Source of the DNA: an uncultured Bacteroidales bacterium
Lineage (GTDB): Bacteria > Bacteroidota > Bacteroidia > Bacteroidales > Bacteroidaceae
DNA length: 35,842 nucleotides
Direction of reading: 5' to 3'
NCBI GenBank assembly: GCA_902785075.1
Contig: CACZXN010000020.1
Location: forward strand, 1-35,842
In this document: in pieces, positions 15,400 to 23,753 of the stretch
Position numbering within the stretch: position 1 is the first letter of the stretch
Layout of the letters: each line of letters begins with the position of its first letter
Program-made: the position numbers and the translations under genes
The notes under the pieces: model-generated
The model's input: the letters and a program-made list of their open reading frames with translations, nothing else
Told to the model about the DNA's origin: nothing
The model's database searches: none

Positions 15400-18300
15400 A
15401 TGAATAAGAAGTGGATTATACCTTACCTGTCAATCCTTCTCCTTTGCATCGTTGGATGCAGGGATGGGGTAGATGTGGCACAACGTCATGAGGTTGACTC
15501 GCTGAACCTGTTGGCCTATCACACCCGATATGTGGGACTGGACACAACTGCACGCTATGCCCAGATGGCATACGACGCTTCGCAGAAAGCCGATGGTACG
15601 CTCTACAACGAAGGACGAGCCGAAGCCTTGGCGAATCTGGCGTTTGTGCAATATATGTTGATGGACTATGACAGCGCAACTGCGTTGTACACCCAAAGTG
15701 CAGAGATGTCGAAGAACATCATCACGAAGGTGGTGGCGGATGTAGGCCTGATGAAGATTTGCCATATCACGGGACACAACGACGAGTTCCTCAACTATCG
15801 TCACGATGCCGAACTGAAGCTCAACCGCCTGTCTGAATCGCTCGACGAGATGAACCTGTCGCCCATACAATACACGTTCCTCAATTATGCAAGGAGTGAA
15901 TTCCATTTCGCTTCTGCCACCTATTATGATAATATCCTGCATCCGGAACTGGCGGCAGCCGAGATGGAAGCGGTGGAGAACAACATGGGGATGGTTAACT
16001 TCGACTTTGCCCAGCTGGCACGCTATTACATTCTGTTAGGTGACTATGAGACAGGCCGCGAGTTAGGCATGAAGTTCAACCTAACCTATATGCTCGCAAG
16101 TGCTTCGCAACATGTTGCCAAGGATATCATTAACCGCTTCGACCCTCAATATGGCGATTCGGTACCTCCGTTTGCCCTTTTCATCGCGCAAGATGCCTTG
16201 AGGCTTTTCCGCGAATATGGGTCGTTGTACAGTCGTGCGACTACCTACCTCACCATTTCCGACTATTATGCACAGAACAATATGCTCGAAGTGGCACTCG
16301 ATACAGCCACGAAAGCACTCGAGTTTGTCAATATCCAACACATGGGCATCTATGGCGACGATATCGACTTCCTCACCCCATTCTCCTCGCGAGAAGATGT
16401 GGAGCCGACAGAATTGACGTGGCTGAAACGGAAAGACATCAGTTGTGCGTGGGAGTGGATAGCCACCATTCGTCAGCACCTCAGTTCGTTGTTTGAGCAG
16501 ATGGGAATGGAATCGGCGGCCAACTACAACAAACGTATCTATTATGGCATCATGGACAATATCCGGCAGGACAAACGGTTGGATTTCCAAATAGAAGAAC
16601 TCGAACAAGCTAAATCGGATCAGACGGCATGGGCTTGGGTAATTGCCATTCTCTCACTCGTAGCATTCGTTTCGGTCTTTCTCTACATCCGTCATCTGAA
16701 GCGTATGACAGAGAAGTCGTATGCGAACGACATCGATAACGTAGAAACGTCGTTCCGTAAGTGGATGGATGAGAACGAGGCACTATACAACTCGTTGGAG
16801 GAGCGAGAGAAAATGGTCGATAGTCAGACGTATATCCACGAACAGCATATCGCAGAGAACAAAAGGAGTTATATCGACAAGTGTACGAGTCTCTCGTTGG
16901 TGTATAGTATCACACCGTTCCTCGACCGAGCCATCAACGAACTGAACAAACTGAAATCGTCGGACGAACCCGATGAGGTGCGTGCAGAACGGATTGACTA
17001 CCTTTCAGAACTGATTGACCGCATCAATCTCTACAACGAGGTACTGTCGCATTGGATAAAAGTGCGTCAAGGATTGGTAACACTTAATATCGAGAGTTTT
17101 GACATTCAGTCGCTGCTCGACACCTTGAGCAAGAACCGTAATTCGTTCGTTAATAAGGGTTTGACACTTACCGTGAAAGATTCGGAAGCAGTGGTGAAGG
17201 CCGACAAGGCTTTAACCCTGTTCATGATGAACACCCTGCTCGATAATGCCCGCAAATATACCCCAGAAGGAGGCGAGGTAGGTATCCGAGTGGACGAAAC
17301 CGATGAGTATGTCGAGATTTCGGTGACAGATACTGGTCGAGGGCTCTCTCAGGAAGACGTGCGTACCATCTGTCAGGATAAGGTGTACGACTCCAGTCAG
17401 ATTGGTGACGTGGAACACGATGAGAACCTGAAGCAGAACAAAGGCTTCGGTTTTGGACTGATGAACTGTAAGGGCATCATCGATAAATACAAGAAAACCA
17501 ATCAGCTTTTCTCTGTCTGTACGTTCAACATTGAGAGTGAGTTGGGCAAGGGAAGCCGCTTCTATTTCCGTTTGCCGAAGGGAGTGATGAAAGCCTTTGC
17601 CGTATGTCTCCTGATGCTTCCTTTCTGCATGCCAGTTAAGCTGCAGGCACAAACACCATTCGTGGCCGATACTACGATTGTTGCAAAGATGCGTCTGTCG
17701 AAACAGCAGCAGGTAGCCAAAGAAAAAGAGTATGAGTCGTTGAAACAGGCAAATGCAGCCCGTCAGACCTTCATCATCATTGCCATCATGCTGTTGATTG
17801 TGGGATCTGTGGTATTCCTCGTCATCTATTATCGGGTTCACATGTTGCCGATATTCAACATGCGTCAGTTGATGCAGTTCAATAAACGCTTGTTCGAGAC
17901 ACAGAATCCTGATTTGTTGGATTTGACCTTTAAAGGAGTGAACGACATCAAGGCGATTGACGGTATTGCGTTGGGTGTGATGCAAAACGAGGAGGCACAG
18001 TTGATGATTCGCATGAGTCAAGACTGTCCAATGCCAGAAGCGGTGGAGACGATTGCTCAGCATAGTTTTGTGACCGAGAAAGAGATGATCATGAACGATG
18101 GGTTGTTGCGAACCTATCTCTTGAAACTCCCTGAGAATGCCTCACAGGATGAAGAGGGGAAAAATACTAATGGAAATGCTGCAGTAGGAGTTCTGGCAAT
18201 AGTGTTCCATAATGCCTCGTTATCGACTCACGACGAGATGATTATCCGTCTGATGGCAGAACATCTTGCCAAGTATGTGTATTTCTCCGACACGAAGGTG

Positions 18301-19068
18301 GAATATCAGAAGGTGGAACTGCAACTGAAAGAAGATGAACAGTTGAGGGCAGAGAAGGAAGAGAATACCATACATATCCAGAATATGGTGCTCGACAATT
18401 GTCTGTCAGCCATCAAGCACGAAACGATGTATTACCCGAACCGCATCCGACAGTTGCTTGACACCTCGAAACAACAACAGACGATGACCGATGAAGAGAA
18501 TATCGCTCAACTGTCCGAGCTCATCAATTATTATAAAGAGGTGTTCACCGTACTCAGTTCGTGTGCTGCCCGACAACTGGATAATGTGATGTTCAAACGC
18601 AAGACGATTCCTGTCAGTCAGTTGGCACAATATGCCGAGAAGAGCATGAAGCGTTTGGCACGAAAGCTGGATGTGGATATAGATTTTACGGTTGAGAAAG
18701 ATACCCAACTGAAAGTCATTGGAGACCAGCAGATGTTGGAATATCTGATTGACAATTTGTTTGCAGCAGCATTGTACAACAAGCAGGACCGACCTATCAG
18801 TCTTTCGTTCGATCGGTATGGGGAGTTCGTGAGGATGACGTTCAAGGACGAGGAAGTGAAGAAGTCGGAAGACGAATTGACGCATCTGTTCTATCCAGAG
18901 CATCTGCAGTATGACGAAGAGGCAGATAAATTGATAGGTGTGGAATATCTCGTGTGTCGGCAGATTGTACGTGAGCACGATGAGTATGGAGGTCGACGTG
19001 GATGCCGCATTATCGCCTCGCCATGTGGAAAGGGATATAAAATGGAAATCATGATAAATGGGTTTTAG
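15400..19068 (+). CDS. Double sensor-kinase fusion protein (DUF5112/DUF5113-like)
   Basis: 1222 residues, apparently two kinases in one chain. Front: signal with lipobox CIVGC (Cys20), TPR-like sensor (about 40-380), membrane helix (410-431), coiled coil, a dimerisation region with VYSITPFLDR (501-510), then an intact ATPase domain: N box NTLLDNARKY (611-620), DTGRG (644-648) and GFGFGL (682-687). Rear: MKAFAVCLLMLPF (from 730) looks like a fresh signal peptide ending in QAQ (751). A second membrane helix (790-812), a GAF-like region (about 830-975), a histidine box IKHETMYYPNRI with His1007, and an ATPase remnant with DN at 1118-1119 but no clear glycine boxes follow. The layout recalls the DUF5112/DUF5113 proteins of Bacteroidales (names from memory). 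The partner regulator follows 37 bases downstream. Confidence 0.88.
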   Translation: MNKKWIIPYLSILLLCIVGCRDGVDVAQRHEVDSLNLLAYHTRYVGLDTTARYAQMAYDASQKADGTLYNEGRAEALANLAFVQYMLMDYDSATALYTQSAEMSKNIITKVVADVGLMKICHITGHNDEFLNYRHDAELKLNRLSESLDEMNLSPIQYTFLNYARSEFHFASATYYDNILHPELAAAEMEAVENNMGMVNFDFAQLARYYILLGDYETGRELGMKFNLTYMLASASQHVAKDIINRFDPQYGDSVPPFALFIAQDALRLFREYGSLYSRATTYLTISDYYAQNNMLEVALDTATKALEFVNIQHMGIYGDDIDFLTPFSSREDVEPTELTWLKRKDISCAWEWIATIRQHLSSLFEQMGMESAANYNKRIYYGIMDNIRQDKRLDFQIEELEQAKSDQTAWAWVIAILSLVAFVSVFLYIRHLKRMTEKSYANDIDNVETSFRKWMDENEALYNSLEEREKMVDSQTYIHEQHIAENKRSYIDKCTSLSLVYSITPFLDRAINELNKLKSSDEPDEVRAERIDYLSELIDRINLYNEVLSHWIKVRQGLVTLNIESFDIQSLLDTLSKNRNSFVNKGLTLTVKDSEAVVKADKALTLFMMNTLLDNARKYTPEGGEVGIRVDETDEYVEISVTDTGRGLSQEDVRTICQDKVYDSSQIGDVEHDENLKQNKGFGFGLMNCKGIIDKYKKTNQLFSVCTFNIESELGKGSRFYFRLPKGVMKAFAVCLLMLPFCMPVKLQAQTPFVADTTIVAKMRLSKQQQVAKEKEYESLKQANAARQTFIIIAIMLLIVGSVVFLVIYYRVHMLPIFNMRQLMQFNKRLFETQNPDLLDLTFKGVNDIKAIDGIALGVMQNEEAQLMIRMSQDCPMPEAVETIAQHSFVTEKEMIMNDGLLRTYLLKLPENASQDEEGKNTNGNAAVGVLAIVFHNASLSTHDEMIIRLMAEHLAKYVYFSDTKVEYQKVELQLKEDEQLRAEKEENTIHIQNMVLDNCLSAIKHETMYYPNRIRQLLDTSKQQQTMTDEENIAQLSELINYYKEVFTVLSSCAARQLDNVMFKRKTIPVSQLAQYAEKSMKRLARKLDVDIDFTVEKDTQLKVIGDQQMLEYLIDNLFAAALYNKQDRPISLSFDRYGEFVRMTFKDEEVKKSEDELTHLFYPEHLQYDEEADKLIGVEYLVCRQIVREHDEYGGRRGCRIIASPCGKGYKMEIMINGF

Positions 19069-19105
19069 GGAAAACAAAGAAACGTAATATATAAACATAT
19101 AAGGT

Positions 19106-19828
19106 ATGAATAATTTTAATGTAATTATCGTAGAGGACGTGATGTTGGAACTCCGAGGAACGGTTGAGATTTTCCGTAATGAGATTCCAGAAGCAAACAT
19201 CATTGGTACAGCCCAAAACGAGGAAGAGTTTTGGAATCTAATGGCAGAAAACACTCCCGAGTTGGTTTTGCTTGATTTGGGACTTGGTGGCTCTACTACT
19301 GTAGGTATTGACATCTGTCGGAAACTGAGAGAAAAGCAAATACCAACCAAGGTTTTGATTTTTACGGGCGAGGTCTTGAATGAAAAGTTGTGGGTAGATG
19401 CCCTCGATGCAGGAGCCGATGGTATCATTCTCAAGAGTGGAGAACTCCTCACTCCTGGTGATGTGCAGAGTGTGTTGAATGGTAAACGTTATGTGTTCAA
19501 TCAGCCTATACTCAAGAAACTTGTCAAGCGTTTCCGTCGTTCTGTTCTGAACGAATATCGTCGTCAGGAGGCATTTGTGAAATATGATATAGATGAATAT
19601 GATGAGATTTTCTTGCGCCACTTGGCTTTAGGATATACGAAAGACATGATTGCCAACTTGCGTAGCATGCCCTTTGGTACGAAATCGCTCGAGAAGCGTC
19701 AGGCTGAACTCATCAGTCGTCTGTTTCCGAATGGAGAGAGCGAGCGTATCAATGTGCCACGACTCGTAACACGTGCGTTTGAATTAAGAATACTCGACGT
19801 AGATAACTTGGAACCTGATGAAGAATAA
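19106..19828 (+). CDS. Response regulator with LuxR-like output domain
   Basis: 240 residues. The receiver domain (1-120) has the full active site: acidic pair Glu10-Asp11, phospho-acceptor Asp57 (LVLLDLGLGG), Thr87 (LIFTGE) and Lys110 (ILKSG). The C-terminal part (about 155-225; FLRHLALGYTKDMIANLRS then KSLEKRQAEL) resembles a LuxR-type helix-turn-helix but is divergent, as in the DUF5932-type regulators I recall from Bacteroidales. It is thus a probable transcription factor phosphorylated by the double kinase encoded just upstream. It overlaps the downstream membrane-protein gene by 11 bases, so the two products are likely made in step. Confidence 0.9.
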   Translation: MNNFNVIIVEDVMLELRGTVEIFRNEIPEANIIGTAQNEEEFWNLMAENTPELVLLDLGLGGSTTVGIDICRKLREKQIPTKVLIFTGEVLNEKLWVDALDAGADGIILKSGELLTPGDVQSVLNGKRYVFNQPILKKLVKRFRRSVLNEYRRQEAFVKYDIDEYDEIFLRHLALGYTKDMIANLRSMPFGTKSLEKRQAELISRLFPNGESERINVPRLVTRAFELRILDVDNLEPDEE

Positions 19829-20498
19829 CCGCATTGTGAATTGGATGCGTATCGGACTTTTGGGTTTGATATTGTTGCATGCCATCATCTCATGGATAGG
19901 AAATATCTATGGGTGGGGGTTGAACAACCTGTTCAGTCAGGCTGGCATCCGTTGGACGGTTGCGAACTTCATTCCGAATATCTCTCAGGCTCCTTTTGCG
20001 GAAATCATGTTGGGACTTGTCGCCATAGGGGTGGCAACAGAGTCGGGCATCTTCAGCGCTTTTGGCAAGAATGCATCATTGAAGCAACAACGAGCACTTT
20101 CTTTAGCTATGCTGGTACTTGTTTTGCTTGTTATCATTCAGGCAAGTATGGTGCTGATTCCTAATGCCATTTTGCTCAGTCCTTTTGGCACTATTGCTGA
20201 TTCACCATTCTCACAGGGATTCTACGGCATCTTATGCGTCACAGCCATTATTGTAAGTAACGTGTACGGCCTTTCGTCTGGACGGTTCTTTAGCCTGAAC
20301 GACACTATCAAGGCACACGTCTCCCTCATGACAAAATGTCTGCCATGTTTCCTTTCGACAATCCTGACCGCTGTACTGATGGGAGCTGTGGCTTATTCTC
20401 ATTTGATGGATGTGTTCTCTCTGACATTCGCGCTCTTCTCTTGGGTGTTGTATTTGCTACCATTCGTAGCACAGTTGATCCAGATTCTGAGATCATAG
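19818..20498 (+). CDS. Half-length AbgT-like membrane protein (226 aa)
   Basis: 226 residues with six likely membrane helices (about 11-29, 58-80, 93-117, 132-151, 176-196 and 198-222). Residues 36-82 (NNLFSQAGIRWTVANFIPN, then APFAEIMLGLVAIGVATESG) strongly recall the start of AbgT transporters (p-aminobenzoyl-glutamate uptake / drug efflux), which are about 500 residues long. The rest does not obviously match, so the protein is about half the normal size. It begins and ends cleanly, which argues against decay. The ATG overlaps the regulator gene by 11 bases. A sensory or accessory role for the kinase is as possible as transport; I cannot decide between them. Confidence 0.8.
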   Translation: MKNNRIVNWMRIGLLGLILLHAIISWIGNIYGWGLNNLFSQAGIRWTVANFIPNISQAPFAEIMLGLVAIGVATESGIFSAFGKNASLKQQRALSLAMLVLVLLVIIQASMVLIPNAILLSPFGTIADSPFSQGFYGILCVTAIIVSNVYGLSSGRFFSLNDTIKAHVSLMTKCLPCFLSTILTAVLMGAVAYSHLMDVFSLTFALFSWVLYLLPFVAQLIQILRS

Positions 20499-20555
20499 CC
20501 TTTATTGATTATCATGAATACCAAAATAGACTTTTTAACTAATTATCACACAACG

Positions 20556-23504
20556 ATGAAAAAACTACATTTAATCTTATGCGGGATAGCAAGTCTTTGT
20601 ATAGCACTTCCCGTAGCTGCTTCTTCAATCCAATTACCAAACAACTATGAAGTAACAAAAGCGAAGAAACGTATTATCAAGAAAGTTGCATCTATTGCAG
20701 TCGATTGTCCTCAGGGTACTGCTCCACGATTGCCTTGGCAGGTGTGGGTCACCTATAGTGACGGCACAGGTGAGTGGCGACAGACCAAATGGCTCAATTC
20801 TGCGCTCGACAAAGAGAAGGAGCAGGCTGCATATCCTGTTGGCAAGCAATACGTGGTTGACGGAGTTATTACAGGTGATAACTCATCAGAGAATGGTTAT
20901 CCCATTACTGCATCTGTCACTGTTGTAGCCTCAACGTGGAAGGTTCCTTCAAACAAACCTATCGCTGAGCCGCTTCCACTCAACCAAGTGAAGATTACGG
21001 GCGATAACCGTCTTACATCGAATCGCGAACTTGATATCAAGCAACTCCTTTCCCTCGATGTCACTCAACAGCTTTATAACTATCGTGATACATACGGGCT
21101 TCCTACGGATGGCTACCGTCGTAGCAACGGTTGGGATTCGCCTGAGACAAAACTGAAAGGACACGGGTCGGGGCACTACATGTCGGCGATGGCTTTTGCT
21201 TACGCGAGCACTACAAATCCTTCCCAGAAAGCGCAACTCAAGGCAAATATCAAACGTATGGTGGACGAACTGCGTATGTGTCAGGAGCGTACATTTGTAT
21301 GGAGCGATTCGCTAGGACGTTATTTCGAGGCTCGCGACTATGCTCCCGAAGAACAGTTGAAACAGATGAAAGGAACATGGGCAGCGTTCAACGAGTACAA
21401 GAAAGACTATAAACACTATGGATACGGCTATATTAATGCCATTCCTGCGGCTCATCCTGCTCTTATTGAGTGCTATCGCGCCTATAACAATGAGAATTGG
21501 GTGTGGGCACCTTATTATTCTATACATAAGCAACTTGCAGGTCTGATTGACATCGCAAACAATATTGATGATAAAGAAATAGCAGACAAGGCTTTCCTTA
21601 TTGCGAAGGATATGGGCCTATGGGTTTGGAACCGTATGCACTATCGCACCTATGTGGAGACTGAGGGGGATAAGGCTAAATTGCAAGCACGTCCAGGCAA
21701 CCGCTATGAGATGTGGAACATGTACATAGCCGGAGAAGTGGGTGGTATGCAAGAATCACTTTCACGACTGTCTGAGATGGCAACAGACCCTCAAGAGAAG
21801 GCTCGTTTGCTTGAAGCAGCCAACTGTTTCGATGCGCCTGCTTTCTATAAGCCACTCTCAAACAATATCGACGATATCCGTACTCGTCATGCTAATCAGC
21901 ACATACCGATGATTACGGGTGCTTTGCGTTCGTATCGTATGAACGACAATCCATACTATTACAACATAGCTCTCAATTTCTGGAACATGGTTCAAGGACG
22001 CTATGCCTATGCGATGGGTGGAGTTGGAAATGGTGAGATGTTCCGTCAGCCTTATACCCAGATGCTCAGTATGAACACGCATGTAACACGAGGATGGGGT
22101 AGGGATGCCAAACCTGTACCCGATCCAGATATCAACGAGACATGTTGTGCTTACAACCTCGCAAAACTGACGAAGGATCTCAATTGCTTCGATCCCGACG
22201 ATGCTCGCTATATGGATTATTATGAGCGTGTATTGTATAATCAAATCGTGGGCTCTGTAAATGCAGATCACTATGCTACATGCTATCAGTATGCCGTCGG
22301 AATGAATGCAACGAAACCTTTCGGAAACGAAACGCCTCAATCGACTTGTTGCGGAGGAACAGGTGTGGAGAATCATGTAAAGTATCAGGAAGCAGCATAC
22401 TTCATCAATGACAATACCATTTGGGTAGGACTCTACATGCCTACAATTGCCAATTGGTCGCAGAAAGGTGTTGTAATCGAACAAGATTGTCTGTGGCCAG
22501 CCGAGAAGTCTACGATTAAGATAAAGAGCGGCAAGGCAAGGTTTGCCATGAAGTTACGTGTTCCATATTGGGCAACAGAGGGATTCAATGTGAAACTCAA
22601 CGGAAAGTCGCTTGCGAAGAAGTATCAGCCTTGTTCTTATTTTGAAATACCTGAGCGCCAATGGAACGAAGGCGATGTGGTTGAGGTCGTTATGCCGTTC
22701 ACTAAACACATCAATTGGGGACCTGACAAGATGGAACTCGCTGCTACGACTGATAACCCTCAGCAGACATTCACTCCTATGTGGATAGGTACAGTCATGT
22801 ATGGTCCGCTCGTGATGACAACCGAAGAGGTGAAATCGTGGAACGAAGCCGACTTTACACTTAGTTCTGATTTAAGCGAGATTCAACTCAAGGGAGCACA
22901 GTCAGGAACGGGAAAGAATGCAAATCTTTATACCTTGACGCTGAATGGTAAGCTGTTTGTGCCCGACTACTACGAAACTCATCGCTCAACCCATTATCTT
23001 CGTCTCAATGTGAGTGCGGATAATGGTGGAAAGACAAAGGCAGGTAAGCTTGATCGTTCTACACTCGAAGCTGCCATCAAGATAGCAACTAATCGTAAGA
23101 CAGAGCAGGAGAAGTGGAATGCTTTGACAGTAAAGGTTCCTGCACATGCGCCTTGGGCACCTTATGGTTATGCTCGATTAATGGAACAGTTGCGTAATGC
23201 AGAAGCTGTTAATGCGAAAGATGCAAAGTCGCTTTCTCAAACAGAAATCAATGCTGCAGCTACTTCGCTCAATATGGTTATCAACACGATGCGTCCAGGC
23301 AACCTTGCTGAACCAGAAGACCTGAATACTTTACAGAACCTGCTGACCGAAATCAAGGAAATCCGTAATAAGACAACCGAACTTCGTGAGGCTATCGACT
23401 ATGCTGATATGGTTGTTGGTTATGTAAATGGAGGAAGCGGAACGAAAGATATGATTGAAAAAGCATTGTCTCAACTTCAAGAAGCTCGTAAGACCTTGAA
23501 GTAA
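20556..23504 (+). CDS. Secreted GH127-family beta-L-arabinofuranosidase-like glycoside hydrolase
   Basis: 982 residues from the ATG at 20556, chosen because it gives a clean signal peptide (MKKLHLILCGIASLCIALPV, then AASS). A frame 17 codons longer has no such signal. The (alpha/alpha) barrel of the DUF1680/GH127 family follows. The zinc-cysteine site known from HypBA1 is present: Glu528 and Cys530 in ETCCAYN, and Cys598-Cys599 in STCCGGTGVENH, one of the latter pair being the expected nucleophile. A beta-sandwich region follows (about 640-760) and then a helical C-terminal part (about 880-982). It should release L-arabinofuranose from plant glycans in the periplasm or at the surface. No SusC/D pair is adjacent. 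A strong hairpin terminates it. Confidence 0.88.
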   Translation: MKKLHLILCGIASLCIALPVAASSIQLPNNYEVTKAKKRIIKKVASIAVDCPQGTAPRLPWQVWVTYSDGTGEWRQTKWLNSALDKEKEQAAYPVGKQYVVDGVITGDNSSENGYPITASVTVVASTWKVPSNKPIAEPLPLNQVKITGDNRLTSNRELDIKQLLSLDVTQQLYNYRDTYGLPTDGYRRSNGWDSPETKLKGHGSGHYMSAMAFAYASTTNPSQKAQLKANIKRMVDELRMCQERTFVWSDSLGRYFEARDYAPEEQLKQMKGTWAAFNEYKKDYKHYGYGYINAIPAAHPALIECYRAYNNENWVWAPYYSIHKQLAGLIDIANNIDDKEIADKAFLIAKDMGLWVWNRMHYRTYVETEGDKAKLQARPGNRYEMWNMYIAGEVGGMQESLSRLSEMATDPQEKARLLEAANCFDAPAFYKPLSNNIDDIRTRHANQHIPMITGALRSYRMNDNPYYYNIALNFWNMVQGRYAYAMGGVGNGEMFRQPYTQMLSMNTHVTRGWGRDAKPVPDPDINETCCAYNLAKLTKDLNCFDPDDARYMDYYERVLYNQIVGSVNADHYATCYQYAVGMNATKPFGNETPQSTCCGGTGVENHVKYQEAAYFINDNTIWVGLYMPTIANWSQKGVVIEQDCLWPAEKSTIKIKSGKARFAMKLRVPYWATEGFNVKLNGKSLAKKYQPCSYFEIPERQWNEGDVVEVVMPFTKHINWGPDKMELAATTDNPQQTFTPMWIGTVMYGPLVMTTEEVKSWNEADFTLSSDLSEIQLKGAQSGTGKNANLYTLTLNGKLFVPDYYETHRSTHYLRLNVSADNGGKTKAGKLDRSTLEAAIKIATNRKTEQEKWNALTVKVPAHAPWAPYGYARLMEQLRNAEAVNAKDAKSLSQTEINAAATSLNMVINTMRPGNLAEPEDLNTLQNLLTEIKEIRNKTTELREAIDYADMVVGYVNGGSGTKDMIEKALSQLQEARKTLK

Positions 23505-23547
23505 CAACCGCTTAGCACTTTTGCGATAATTTAGGGATTTTAAGAAG

Positions 23548-23600
23548 TTTTAAGGAATCGAGGGGGTGGAGTCGACACCCCCTCGATTTTGACCTTAAAA
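23548..23600 (+). terminator. Very strong hairpin terminator after the GH127 gene
   Basis: The inner arms aatcgagggggtg (23556-23568) and caccccctcgatt (23576-23588) are perfect over 13 pairs. The outer arms ttttaagg (23548-23555) and ccttaaaa (23593-23600) extend the stem after a four-base bulge (ttga). A short T-run follows the inner stem. It separates the hydrolase gene from gyrA. Confidence 0.85.
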
Positions 23601-23662
23601 TGCAAAATCGGGGCTTTTTCGCACGAATTTCGGCATCTTGACATTTTTTAACTCCTAAAATT

Positions 23663-23693
23663 TTGTTCTAGTCGTAATTATTCCTTACCTTTG
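23663..23693 (+). promoter_or_regulatory. gyrA promoter with overlapping palindrome
   Basis: TTG at 23663-23665, 20 bases, then TACCTTTG at 23686-23693. The -7 box sits inside an inverted repeat, ccttac (23683-23688) and gtaagg (23693-23698) around cttt. The leader to the ATG at 23754 is about 55 bases. The palindrome could be an operator or simply shape the supercoil response of the promoter; this is inference. Confidence 0.7.
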
Positions 23694-23753
23694 TAAGGTA
23701 ATCAAAGCATTACACAGATTGTAAATCGTAAAATTGCTAAATAGAAAATTAAA

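Noticed and set aside
17212-18063. 283-residue minus-strand ORF inside the double kinase
   Set aside because: It is antisense to a clearly coding frame, with a His/Gln-rich composition typical of reverse-strand shadows.
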